This document shows, in pieces, positions 16,209-24,226 of a DNA stretch of 64,000 bases (its first letter is position 1; each line of letters begins with the position of its first letter). The stretch spans positions 124,001 to 188,000 of the forward strand of contig NZ_RXFQ01000007.1 of NCBI RefSeq assembly GCF_003951285.1. The letters run 5' to 3'. The position numbers were made by a program, and so were the translations under genes. This stretch comes from Variovorax beijingensis. GTDB taxonomy: Bacteria > Pseudomonadota > Gammaproteobacteria > Burkholderiales > Burkholderiaceae_C. The notes below the pieces were generated by a model, which was given only the letters and a program-made list of their open reading frames with translations, did no database searches and had not been told where the DNA came from.

Positions 16209-17186
16209 ATGCACGCCACCAAGAGAGCCCTCCTGATCGCCTGCGGCCTGGCCGCCGCCGCTGCGCTGCCGCTCGCGGCCAGCGCACAGAGCAATGCCTG
16301 GCCGACCAAGCCGATCCGCCTGCTCGTGGGTTTTCCGGGCGGCTCCACGCCCGACATCGCCGCCCGCACCATCGCCGAGCCGCTCGCCAAGGCGCTCGGC
16401 CAGCCCGTGGTGGTGGACAACAAGCCCGGCGCCTCGGGCAACATTGCCGCCGACATGGTGGCCAAGGCCACCGACGACCACACGCTGGGCATCGTCATCA
16501 ACGGCAATCTCACCTCGTCGAAGATGCTGTACCCGCGGCTGCCCTATGACCCGGCCAAGGATTTCACCTACCTCTCGCTGATTGCCACGGCCCCGCTGGT
16601 GCTGGTGGCGCAGAACAGCCTGCCCTCGGGCACCGCCTTCTTCGACGCGGCGCGCAAGGGCGGCGACAAGTGGAATTACGGTTCGGTGGGCGTGGGCTCG
16701 GTCGGGCACCTGGGCATGGAACTGCTCAAGAGCCGCGTGGCCGGCTTCAACGCCGAACACGTGCCCTACCAGGGCAACCCGCAGGTCGTGACCGCGATGC
16801 TCGGCGACCAGGTGCAGATGGCCCTCATCCCGCCGGGCGTGGCCATGCCGCAGGTGCGCGCCGGCAAGCTCAAGGCCATCGGCCTCACGGGCGGCCGCAG
16901 CGCGCTGGTGCCCGAGCTGCCGCCGCTGGCCGAAGCCGGCGTGCGCGACTTCAACCTCGAGGTGTGGGTGGCGCTGCTCGGCCCGGCCGACCTCTCGAAG
17001 ACCGCGCAGGCGCGCATCAGCCGCGAGGTCGAGGTCATCATGAAGCAGCCCGAAGTGCGCCGGAAGCTCTTCGAGCAAGGCTGGCAGGCGGTGGGCACCT
17101 CGCCCGACGGCATGCGCCTGCGCGTGAAGGAAGAAGCCGCGATCATGACCCGCATCATCTCGACGCGCGGCATCAAGATCCAGTGA
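16209..17186 (+). CDS. Second Bug-family tripartite tricarboxylate transporter binding protein
   Basis: A 325-residue Bug protein with signal peptide (cleavage near AASAQ-SNA). Its mature N-terminus WPTKPIRLLVGFPGGSTPDIAARTIAEPLAKALGQPVVVDNKPGASG is typical. It is a clear paralogue of the preceding gene but too different in sequence to be a fresh duplication. ATG 16209 directly precedes the signal peptide. Its TGA overlaps the ATG of the FAD oxidoreductase (TGATG), so these two are translationally coupled, which hints that the oxidoreductase acts on the ligand of this protein. Confidence 0.9.
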   Translation: MHATKRALLIACGLAAAAALPLAASAQSNAWPTKPIRLLVGFPGGSTPDIAARTIAEPLAKALGQPVVVDNKPGASGNIAADMVAKATDDHTLGIVINGNLTSSKMLYPRLPYDPAKDFTYLSLIATAPLVLVAQNSLPSGTAFFDAARKGGDKWNYGSVGVGSVGHLGMELLKSRVAGFNAEHVPYQGNPQVVTAMLGDQVQMALIPPGVAMPQVRAGKLKAIGLTGGRSALVPELPPLAEAGVRDFNLEVWVALLGPADLSKTAQARISREVEVIMKQPEVRRKLFEQGWQAVGTSPDGMRLRVKEEAAIMTRIISTRGIKIQ

Positions 17187-18550
17187 TGGCCGCCGTCCAG
17201 CACAAGAAGACCCTGGCCGAGCCGGCGCGCGAGCTGCCGGTGTTCGGCGAATACGACGTGGTGGTGGTCGGCGGCGGCCCGGCCGGCATTGCCGCCGCCG
17301 TGAGCGCAGCGCGCCACGGCGCGAACACGCTGCTGGTGGAGCGCTACGGCTTTCTCGGCGGCATGGGCACCGCGGGCGGCGTCACCAACTTCGCTGGCCT
17401 CTACGGCAAGCGCCACGGCGAGATGACGCTGCTGGTGCGCGGCGTGGCCGACGACCTGCTCGCGCGCATCGACGCGCTGGGCGGCCTCAACACGCCGCAG
17501 GACGGCATGCAGGGCCGCATCCGCGTGCGCTCCTACGACACCTCGGCCTACAAGATCGCGGCCGACCAGCTGCTGCTCGATGCGGGCGTGCACCTGCTGT
17601 TCCACGCCTGGGCCGCCGCGGTGGTGCGCGAGGGCGACCGCATCGCGGCGCTGGTGGTCGAGACCAAGTCGGGCCGGCAGGCGATCCGCGCCAATGCCTT
17701 CGTCGATGCCAGCGGCGACGCCGACGTGGCGGCCTTTGCGGGCGTGCCCTTCGAAGTGGGCGACGGCCATGGCAGCGGCCTGTTCCCCACCACCATGTTC
17801 CGCGTCGGCCAGGTCGATGCGCAGCCCGCGCTCGCCGCCGTCGGCGAATTCAAGGCCATCAACGACCTGATGGAGCGGGTGCAGGCGCAGAAGCCGGGCG
17901 CCTACAGGTTTCCGCGCGAAGGCGCGATCCTGCGGCCCAACATCGACCCGCGCGAGTGGCGCGCCAACGTCACGCAGATCCGCAATGCGGCCGGCCGCGC
18001 GATGAACGGCATCGATGCGCGCGAGCTCACCGAAGGCGAGCTCGAAGGCCGGCGCCAGATTGCCGAGTACTTCAGGTTCATGAAGGCCGAGGTGCCGGGC
18101 TTCGCGCGCTCGGCCATCGTCGAGATCGCGCCGCAGGTCGGCATCCGCGAAACGCGCCGCATCGAGGGCCTCTATGCGCTCACGGGCGAGGACATCCTGT
18201 CGTCGGCCAGCTTCGACGACAGCATCGGCATCAACGCCTGGCCCATGGAAATGCATGCCGACGGCCGCATCGAGTGGGCCTTTCCGCGCGACGAGAGCCG
18301 CACCTACAACCAGCTGCCCTGGCGCATGCTGGTGCCGCGCACCGTCCACAACCTGCTGGTGGCCGGCCGCTGCGCCGCCATGACGCACGAAGGCCAGTCG
18401 GCCGCGCGCGCGAGCGGCGGCTGCTTCGTGATGGGGCAGGCGGCGGGCACGGCCGCGGCTTCGCTGGGTGCCGGCGCGAAGTTCGCCGATGTCGACGTGC
18501 CGGCGCTTCAGGAGAAGCTGGCCGCCGACGGCGCCGATCTCGACCGCTGA
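17186..18550 (+). CDS. FAD-dependent oxidoreductase (FAD_oxidored family)
   Basis: A 454-residue flavoprotein of the FAD_oxidored type (the group containing putative fumarate-reductase/succinate-dehydrogenase-like and thiazole-like FAD proteins). The Rossmann motif VVVVGGGPAGIAAAVSAARHG (glycines 29-34) is near the N-terminus, followed by RYGFLGGMGTAGGVTNF. Further signatures are NAFVDASGDADVAAFAGVPFE and, at the C-terminus, NLLVAGRCAAMTHEGQSAARASGGCFVMGQAAG, which closes the FAD site. There is no signal peptide. It is last in the gentisate operon and coupled to the second Bug gene by a 1-nt stop/start overlap. The substrate is unknown; a hydroxy- or dihydroxy-acid related to the transported solute is possible. 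Confidence 0.85.
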   Translation: MAAVQHKKTLAEPARELPVFGEYDVVVVGGGPAGIAAAVSAARHGANTLLVERYGFLGGMGTAGGVTNFAGLYGKRHGEMTLLVRGVADDLLARIDALGGLNTPQDGMQGRIRVRSYDTSAYKIAADQLLLDAGVHLLFHAWAAAVVREGDRIAALVVETKSGRQAIRANAFVDASGDADVAAFAGVPFEVGDGHGSGLFPTTMFRVGQVDAQPALAAVGEFKAINDLMERVQAQKPGAYRFPREGAILRPNIDPREWRANVTQIRNAAGRAMNGIDARELTEGELEGRRQIAEYFRFMKAEVPGFARSAIVEIAPQVGIRETRRIEGLYALTGEDILSSASFDDSIGINAWPMEMHADGRIEWAFPRDESRTYNQLPWRMLVPRTVHNLLVAGRCAAMTHEGQSAARASGGCFVMGQAAGTAAASLGAGAKFADVDVPALQEKLAADGADLDR

Positions 18551-18645
18551 GCCCCTGGCGGGCGCTGACCGCCCCGCGACAGCCCGCGGGCGCGGCCTTT
18601 GCTATGGTCTGGGGTTGCTTCCCTCGCATTGAACGTTCCTTCCCG

Positions 18646-19524
18646 ATGACCACCGATCCCGCCACCGCCGCCCGCCTTGTCGCCGAACTCGTCGCGCTCA
18701 TGCAGCTCGAGCCGCTCGGGGGCGACCGGTTCCTGGCCCAGAGCGAAGACATCGGCACGCCCGCCGTGTTCGGCGGCCAGGTGCTCGGCCAGTCGCTCGC
18801 GGCCGCGAGCCTCACGGTGGGCGCCGACCGGCCGGTGCATTCGATGCACGCCTACTTCCTGCTGCCGGGCGAGCATGCACCCATCGAATACAGCGTGGAC
18901 CGCGTGCGCGACGGCCGCAGCTTCACCACGCGGCACGTGGTGGCGCGCCAGCAGGAGCGCATCATCTTCGAGATGTCGGCCTCGTTCCAGACCGTGGACG
19001 ACGGCGTCGAGCACCAGTTCGCCATGCCCGCCGCCCCGGGCCCCGAGGGGCTCGCGAGCGAACTCGACCAGCGCATCGCGCTCGGCGAGCGCCTGCCCGA
19101 ACGCTGGCGCATCAAGGGACTGGAGCCGCACGGCATCGAATACCGCGGCGTCGAGGCCGACGACCTGCTGGCGCCGGCGGTGCGCTCGTCCGACAGTGCC
19201 CTCTGGATGCGCGCCATCGCGCCGCTGCCCGACGACCCGGTGGTGCACCGCGCGCTGCTGGCCTACGCCTCCGACCACGGCCTGCTGCGCGCCGCGATGC
19301 TGCCGCACGGCCTGAGCTTCATGAGCGGCCAGGTGCGTCCCGCGAGCCTGGACCACGCGATGTGGTTCCACCGCGATTTCCGCATGGACGACTGGCTGCT
19401 CTACGCGCTCGATTCGCCAAGCGCCAGCGGCGCGCGCGGCCTGTGCCGCGGCAGCCTGTTCACGCGCGACGGGCGGCTGGTGGCGTCCACGGCGCAAGAG
19501 GGGATGCTGCGAGTCAAGCGCTGA
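18646..19524 (+). CDS. tesB: Acyl-CoA thioesterase II (TesB)
   Basis: A 292-residue double-hotdog acyl-CoA thioesterase II, which releases free fatty acids or hydroxyacids from CoA. Seen are FGGQVLGQSLAAASLTVGADRPVHSMHAYFLLPGE (first hotdog, family signature) and LAYASDHGLLRAAMLPHG plus ASLDHAMWFHRDFRMDDWLLY (second hotdog with the catalytic Asp region). ATG 18646 was chosen over an ATG 14 codons earlier because TesB proteins usually start about 25 residues before the LEPLG motif. The stop codon lies at the edge of a dispersed repeat (19523-19555). Confidence 0.9.
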   Translation: MTTDPATAARLVAELVALMQLEPLGGDRFLAQSEDIGTPAVFGGQVLGQSLAAASLTVGADRPVHSMHAYFLLPGEHAPIEYSVDRVRDGRSFTTRHVVARQQERIIFEMSASFQTVDDGVEHQFAMPAAPGPEGLASELDQRIALGERLPERWRIKGLEPHGIEYRGVEADDLLAPAVRSSDSALWMRAIAPLPDDPVVHRALLAYASDHGLLRAAMLPHGLSFMSGQVRPASLDHAMWFHRDFRMDDWLLYALDSPSASGARGLCRGSLFTRDGRLVASTAQEGMLRVKR

Positions 19525-19555
19525 GGGGAGTACCCGGTGGCCTGTGCACGCGCCC
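19523..19555. repeat. Partial copy of a dispersed repeat (one arm)
   Basis: The 33 nt beginning GAGGGGAGTACCCGGTGG are identical except for one base (CCTGTGCACG against CCTGGGCACG) to 27989-28021, which is the right arm of a long inverted-repeat element. The copy starts inside the tesB stop codon. No left arm is seen here. Confidence 0.7.
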
Positions 19556-19601
19556 CGAATCCTTGGCTAAATTGCAGGCTTTGCATGAACCAAGGACCCA
19601 C

Positions 19602-20315
19602 ATGTCTTCCGAAGCACAGAAAAAAGTAGCCATCGTCACCGCCGGTGGCAGCGGCATGGGCGCGGCCGCGGCGCGCAAGCTTGCTGACGACGGCTTTCGC
19701 GTCGCCATCCTCTCGTCGTCGGGCAAGGGCGAGGCGCTCGCCGCCGAGCTCGGCGGCATCGGCGTGACCGGCTCCAACCAATCGAACGACGACCTCCAGC
19801 GACTCGTCGACAAGGTGACCGACACATGGGGCCGCGTCGACGTGCTGGTCAACAGCGCGGGCCATGGTCCGCGCGCGCCGATCCTCGACATCAGCGACGA
19901 AGACTGGCACCGCGGCATGGACGTCTACCTGCTGAGCGCGGTGCGCCCCGCGCGCCTCGTTGCGCCGCTCATGGTGAAGCAGGGCGGGGGCTCCATCATC
20001 AACATCTCCACCTTCGCGGCCTTCGAGCCCGATCCGGTTTTCCCCACCTCCGGCGTGTTCCGCGCCGGCCTCGCGGCCTTCACCAAGCTCTTTGCCGACA
20101 AGTACGCCGGCGACAACGTGCGCATGAACAACGTGCTGCCCGGCTTCATCGACAGCCTGCCCGAGAAGCCCGAGTTCCGCTCGCGCATTCCGATGGGCCG
20201 CTACGGCAAGCGCAGCGAGATCGCGGCCGTGATCGGCTTTCTCGCGTCCGAAGGCGCGGGCTACATCACGGGGCAGAACCTGCGCGTGGACGGCGGCATC
20301 ACGCGCTCGGTGTGA
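19602..20315 (+). CDS. SDR family protein lacking the catalytic Tyr/Lys pair
   Basis: A 237-residue protein with a short-chain dehydrogenase/reductase fold. The nucleotide motif TAGGSGMGAAAA is present near the N-terminus, as are VLVNSAGHG (NNAG variant), GGSIINIST with the conserved Ser region, and a C-terminal GAGYITGQNLRVDGG. At the active site the usual Y-x-x-x-K is replaced by S150-G-V-F-R154 (PTSGVFRAGLAAFTK), and there is no Tyr nearby. So it may bind NAD(P) without normal SDR catalysis, or use another mechanism. ATG 19602 follows a GGACCCAC leader. It stands alone between tesB and the SulP transporter gene. Confidence 0.85.
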   Translation: MSSEAQKKVAIVTAGGSGMGAAAARKLADDGFRVAILSSSGKGEALAAELGGIGVTGSNQSNDDLQRLVDKVTDTWGRVDVLVNSAGHGPRAPILDISDEDWHRGMDVYLLSAVRPARLVAPLMVKQGGGSIINISTFAAFEPDPVFPTSGVFRAGLAAFTKLFADKYAGDNVRMNNVLPGFIDSLPEKPEFRSRIPMGRYGKRSEIAAVIGFLASEGAGYITGQNLRVDGGITRSV

Positions 20316-20588
20316 AGCCCTGAGCGGCGGGCAGGAGCCTGCCGCCGGCCGCGCTCTCTACAATCGCATCCATGTGTCCCAGGATGCCCCGCTTTCCCAT
20401 CCGTCGCCGGCAGTCGGGCTGCTCGCGGCCGACGCCTCCCTGACGGCTGCGAGGTGACGACGCGCAGCGGCTTTCGGCCACCGCGACATCCTCGGGCTGC
20501 GAGCCGGCCCGCCTTCCTTTCCTCCTGTCACCTGCCCTTGTCCCGCATCGTCCAGCCGGTGGAGACGGGCCGCCTTACTTTTTCTCCC
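20316..20588 (+). promoter_or_regulatory. 273-nt region: terminator-like hairpin, -10 box and long SulP leader
   Basis: Right after the SDR stop is a strong hairpin with GGCAGG and CCTGCC arms (about 20326-20346). A -10-like TACAAT is at about 20359-20364. The predicted transcript would have a leader over 200 nt long, with a short stem GCATCC-N10-GGATGC at about 20368-20389 and several more G/C-rich inverted segments. I cannot match it to a known riboswitch. No convincing gene is seen in it; the in-frame extension of SulP to 20454 lacks a ribosome site. Confidence 0.35.
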
Positions 20589-22046
20589 ATGTCTTCCATG
20601 CACAGCCGCCTGCGCACCGAGTGGTGCCCGAGCATTCCGCGCGAGCTCATGGCCGGCGCCGTCGCCACCTTCGCGCTCATTCCCGAAGTCATTGCCTTCT
20701 CCTTCGTGGCCGGTGTCGATCCGGCGGTCGGGCTGTTCGCTTCGTTCGTGATCGGCATCGTCATTGCCTTCGCCGGCGGCAGGCCCGCCATGGTGTCGGC
20801 CGCGGCCGGCTCGGTGGCTCTCGTGGCCGCGCCGCTGGTGCATGCGCACGGGCTGCAGTACCTCCTGGCGGCCGGCGTGCTCGCGGGTGCGATGCAGATC
20901 GTGTTCGGACTGCTGCGGCTCGGCGTGCTGATGCGCTTCGTCTCCACATCGGTGCGCACGGGTTTCGTCAATGCGCTCGCGATCCTGATCTTCGCGGCGC
21001 AGATGCCGCATTTCATCGGCGCCAACGCCGCGACCTGGGCCATGGTGGGCCTGGGACTGGCCATCATCTACCTGCTGCCGCGCATCACCACGGCCGTGCC
21101 ATCGCCGCTGGTGTGCATCGTGGCGGTGACGCTGGCCGGGCAATGGCTGGGCCTGCCGCTCAAGACCGTGGCCGACCTCGGGCACCTGCCCGATGCGCTG
21201 CCCGTGTTCGCCTTCCCCTCGGTGCCGCTGACGCTCGAGACGCTGCGCATCATTGCGCTGCCGGCCTTCGCCATCGCGATGGTCGGCCTGCTCGAATCGA
21301 TGATGACCGCCAGCGTGGTGGACGAGCTCACCGACACGCCGAGCTCCAAGAACCGCGAATGCAGCGGCCTGGGCGTGGCCAATGTGGCGGCCAGCTTCTT
21401 CGGCGGCATCGCAGGCTGCGGAATGATCGGCCAGACCGTGAGCAACGTGCGCTACGGCGGCCGCGGGCGGCTGTCGACGCTGTTCGCGGGCGCCTTCCTG
21501 CTGATCCTCATGGTGCTGCTCAAGCCCTGGGTGTCGCAGGTGCCGGTGGCGGCGCTGGTGGCGATCATGGTGATGGTCTCGGCCTCGACCTTCGACTGGG
21601 GCTCGCTGCGTGCACTCGTGCGCCATCCGCGCATGTCCAGCGCAGTGATGCTCGCGACGGTGGCCGTTACCGTGGCCACCGACAACCTGGCCGCGGGCGT
21701 GGCCACCGGCGTGATGCTCAGCGGCGTGTTCTTCACCTTCAAGGTGGCGCGGCTGCTGCACGTGCACCAGGAAACCGGCGAAGGCGGCGCGCGCGTCTAC
21801 CGCGTCGCGGGCCAGGTGTTCTTCGCCTCGGCCGACATGCTGGTGGATGCCTTCGACGTGCGCGAGATCGACGGCGCGCCGGTGCACATCGACGTGTCCC
21901 AGGCCCATTTCTGGGACGTGACCGCGGTGGCCGCGCTCAACAAGGTGGTCGAGCGGCTGCGCAAGCACGGCAGTGCGGTGGAGGTTGCCGGCCTCAACCA
22001 GGCGAGCCGCGACCTGATCCTGCAACTCGACGCCGCGCCCGAGTGA
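20589..22046 (+). CDS. SulP family inorganic anion transporter with STAS domain
   Basis: A 485-residue inner-membrane SulP (SLC26-like) transporter, probably for sulfate, bicarbonate or another small anion. It has 10-12 predicted membrane segments (for example VATFALIPEVIAFSFVAG, GLFASFVIGIVIAFAGG, LILMVLLKPWVSQVPVAALVAIMVMV) with the family signature GRPAMVSAAAGSVALV. A cytoplasmic STAS domain follows (residues about 405-480, VFFASADMLVDAFD to VDVSQAHFWDVTA-like). ATG 20589 was chosen because it lies just before the cytoplasmic SIPRELMAG entry; ATG 20598 is also possible. Confidence 0.9.
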   Translation: MSSMHSRLRTEWCPSIPRELMAGAVATFALIPEVIAFSFVAGVDPAVGLFASFVIGIVIAFAGGRPAMVSAAAGSVALVAAPLVHAHGLQYLLAAGVLAGAMQIVFGLLRLGVLMRFVSTSVRTGFVNALAILIFAAQMPHFIGANAATWAMVGLGLAIIYLLPRITTAVPSPLVCIVAVTLAGQWLGLPLKTVADLGHLPDALPVFAFPSVPLTLETLRIIALPAFAIAMVGLLESMMTASVVDELTDTPSSKNRECSGLGVANVAASFFGGIAGCGMIGQTVSNVRYGGRGRLSTLFAGAFLLILMVLLKPWVSQVPVAALVAIMVMVSASTFDWGSLRALVRHPRMSSAVMLATVAVTVATDNLAAGVATGVMLSGVFFTFKVARLLHVHQETGEGGARVYRVAGQVFFASADMLVDAFDVREIDGAPVHIDVSQAHFWDVTAVAALNKVVERLRKHGSAVEVAGLNQASRDLILQLDAAPE

Positions 22047-22102
22047 GCTAGGTGGTTTTCCTCATGAGCCGGGTGGCGCCTTGTACCTAACCTTTGCGGT
22101 TC

Positions 22103-22120
22103 CCGTCGGATGTCCGACGG
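22103..22120. promoter_or_regulatory. Perfect 8-bp inverted repeat upstream of methyltransferase
   Basis: CCGTCGGA-TG-TCCGACGG ends 15 bp before the methyltransferase ATG and 4 bp before its GGAAAGG ribosome site. As RNA it would form a tight stem next to the start, so it could act as an operator or limit translation. Confidence 0.45.
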
Positions 22121-22135
22121 AGCGGAAAGGTGCTC

Positions 22136-22744
22136 ATGAAAATTTCCGACCTGGCGCAGGAGAACATGCGCCGCACCATCGAGTCCTACGAAGCGTCCGC
22201 CCGCGAATACAACGCGATCGTGGCGGGCCACCGGCCGGCCGAGATCGAGGATGCGCTGCGCCGGATGATGCAGCTCGTTCCGGCCGGCGGCAGCGTGCTC
22301 GAGATCGGTTCCGGATCGGGGCAGGACGCCGACTTCGTCGAGGCCCTGGGCGGGGTCGTCAGGCGCACCGATGCGGTCCAGGCCTTTCTCGACCTGCAGG
22401 CGGAGCGCGGCAAGAAGGGCGAACTGCTCAACGTCGTCACGGATGCGCTGGGCGGGCCCTACAGCGCGATCGTCGCGATGTGCGTGCTGATCCATGTCGA
22501 TCGCGCGCAGATCGCCCCGGTCCTGCGCAAGGTGTTCGACGCGCTCGCGCCCGGCGGGGTCTTCCTGGTGGCCATGCGCATCGGCGAAGGCGAGACCAAC
22601 GGCGACTACCAGACCGTCTACTGGGCGAAGGACCGCTTCGCCGAGCAGCTCGAGGCGGCGGGCCTGCGCATGCACTGGGACAGCCAGTGGATCGGCCGCG
22701 ACAACGTGACGTGGGCCAACTTCCTCGCACTCCGTCCGCTGTAG
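22136..22744 (+). CDS. Class I SAM-dependent methyltransferase
   Basis: A 202-residue methyltransferase with a class I Rossmann fold. The SAM-binding motif I is VLEIGSGSGQDADFVEALG; post-motif TDAVQAFLDLQAERG, motif II-like YSAIVAMCVLIHVDR, and motif III LAPGGVFLVAMRIGEGE follow. The N-terminal helix NMRRTIESYEASAREYNAI is common in UbiE/Tam-like enzymes. ATG 22136 has a GGAAAGG ribosome site. It is alone between convergent neighbours, so no pathway can be deduced and the substrate is unknown. Confidence 0.87.
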   Translation: MKISDLAQENMRRTIESYEASAREYNAIVAGHRPAEIEDALRRMMQLVPAGGSVLEIGSGSGQDADFVEALGGVVRRTDAVQAFLDLQAERGKKGELLNVVTDALGGPYSAIVAMCVLIHVDRAQIAPVLRKVFDALAPGGVFLVAMRIGEGETNGDYQTVYWAKDRFAEQLEAAGLRMHWDSQWIGRDNVTWANFLALRPL

Positions 22745-22754
22745 CAACCGGGAC

Positions 22755-23474
22755 CTACACGCCCAGGTAGCGCGTCCAGAGCGAGCGGTCGGCATCGAGA
22801 GCGGCCGAGTCGCCCTGCCACACCACGCGCCCGCGTTCGAGGATCACGTGGCGGTCGGCCAGCGGCAGCAGGCGCTGTACGTACTTGTCGACCACCAGGA
22901 TCGCCTCGCCTTCGGCCTTGAGCGTGGCGATGCAGTGCCAGATCTCCTCGCGGATCACGGGGGCCAGGCCTTCGGTGGCTTCGTCGAGGATCAGCAAGCG
23001 CGGATGCGTCGACAGCGCGCGCGCAATCGCCAGCATCTGCTGCTCGCCGCCCGAGAGCTGGTTGCCCGCATTGGCCTTGCGCTCCGCGAGGCGCGGGAAC
23101 AGGCCGTACAGCGCCTCGACCGTCCAGCGCGGCGCACTGCCGGGGCGCGGCCGTGCGAAGGCGCGCAGGTGCTCGTCGACGCTGAGGTTCGGAAACACGT
23201 GCCGGCCCTCGGGCACGATGGCCACACCGCGCCGCGCAATGGCGTCAGGCTTGTGGCCGCCGATGGCATCGCCGCCGAAATGCACGCTGCCGCGCATCGG
23301 TGCCAGCGTGCCGGTCAGCACCTTCAGCAGCGTGCTCTTGCCCATGCCGTTGCGGCCCAGCAGCGCGAGCACTTCGCCCGCGCCAATACGCAGGTCGATA
23401 CCGAACAGCACCTGGCTCGCGCCGTAGCCGGCCTCGACGGATTTCGCGTCGAGCAATGTGGTGGCTGCATTCAT
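22755..23474 (-). CDS. livF: Branched-chain amino acid type ABC transporter ATP-binding protein (LivF)
   Basis: A 239-residue LivF-type ATPase that powers the importer from the cytoplasmic side. Walker A is LLGRNGMGKSTLLK, the ABC signature LSGGEQQMLAIARAL, Walker B LLILDEATEGLAP. Last gene of a five-gene operon; its ATG overlaps the livG stop by 4 nt (ATGA at 23471-23474), so it is translationally coupled. Convergent with the methyltransferase gene, 10 bp apart. In the family LivF pairs with LivG to form the heterodimer under LivH and LivM. Confidence 0.93.
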   Translation of the reverse strand: MNAATTLLDAKSVEAGYGASQVLFGIDLRIGAGEVLALLGRNGMGKSTLLKVLTGTLAPMRGSVHFGGDAIGGHKPDAIARRGVAIVPEGRHVFPNLSVDEHLRAFARPRPGSAPRWTVEALYGLFPRLAERKANAGNQLSGGEQQMLAIARALSTHPRLLILDEATEGLAPVIREEIWHCIATLKAEGEAILVVDKYVQRLLPLADRHVILERGRVVWQGDSAALDADRSLWTRYLGV

Positions 23475-24226
23475 GCGTGTCCCTCCGCTTCCGTACCGAG
23501 GTACACCGCCTGCACATCGGGATGCCCGCGCACTTCGTCGGCCGTGCCGCTCATCAGCACGCGCCCCTGCACCAGCACCGTGAGCCGGTCGGCCAGGCGG
23601 AACACCGCGTCCATGTCGTGCTCGATCAAGAGGATGGCCATCGACTCGCGCAGCGACTCGATCAATGCCACCATGCGTGCCGACTCGTCCGGGCCCATGC
23701 CGGCCATCGGCTCGTCGAGCAGCAGCAGCTTGGGTTCGGCCGCGAGTGCCAGCGCCACGTCGAGCGCGCGCTGCGCGCCGTGCGGCAAGGTGCCCGCGAT
23801 GCGGTGGCGTTCGCTGCCGAGGCCCACGCGGTCGGCCAGCGCCACCGCGCGTTCCACCAGGCTGCGTTCCGTTGCGCGCGGCGCCATGAAGCGCAGGCTG
23901 CTGCCCGCATGGGCCTGCGCCGCGAGCATGAGGTTGTCGTGCACCGTTTCCTTGGTAAACACGCGCGTCACCTGGAAGCAGCGCGACATGCCGGCCGCCA
24001 CGCGCTGGTGGTCCTTGAGGCCGGTGATGTCCTTCTCGTCGAGCAGGATGCGCCCGGCATCGGCCTTGAGCAGCCCGGTGATCAGGTTCACGAGCGTGGT
24101 CTTGCCCGCGCCGTTCGGCCCGATCAGCGCATGCACTTCGCCGCGCTCCACGGTGAGGTTCACATGGTCGGTTGCGAGCAAGCCGCCGAAGCGCTTGACC
24201 AACCCTTCGATTCTGAAAAGGCTCAT
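23471..24226 (-). CDS. livG: Branched-chain amino acid type ABC transporter ATP-binding protein (LivG)
   Basis: A 251-residue LivG-type ATPase. Walker A is LIGPNGAGKTTLVNLITG, Walker B LLLLDEPMAGM, and the C-terminal extension QAVYLG is usual for the family. The C-loop reads LPHGAQRALDVALALA instead of LSGGQQ, as is common in LivG. ATG 24226 overlaps the livM stop (ATGA). A dispersed palindromic repeat lies just upstream, within the 3' end of livM. Confidence 0.93.
   Translation of the reverse strand: MSLFRIEGLVKRFGGLLATDHVNLTVERGEVHALIGPNGAGKTTLVNLITGLLKADAGRILLDEKDITGLKDHQRVAAGMSRCFQVTRVFTKETVHDNLMLAAQAHAGSSLRFMAPRATERSLVERAVALADRVGLGSERHRIAGTLPHGAQRALDVALALAAEPKLLLLDEPMAGMGPDESARMVALIESLRESMAILLIEHDMDAVFRLADRLTVLVQGRVLMSGTADEVRGHPDVQAVYLGTEAEGHA

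Noticed and set aside
19523..19560. GGGGAGTA resembling the yybP-ykoY (manganese) riboswitch core
   Set aside because: The rest of the riboswitch consensus is absent, and the sequence is the arm of a repeat that also occurs at 27989-28021.
20454..20588. N-terminal extension of SulP to 20454
   Set aside because: The extra 45 residues are Arg/Pro/Ser-rich, have no ribosome site and are not like the family; ATG 20589 fits better.
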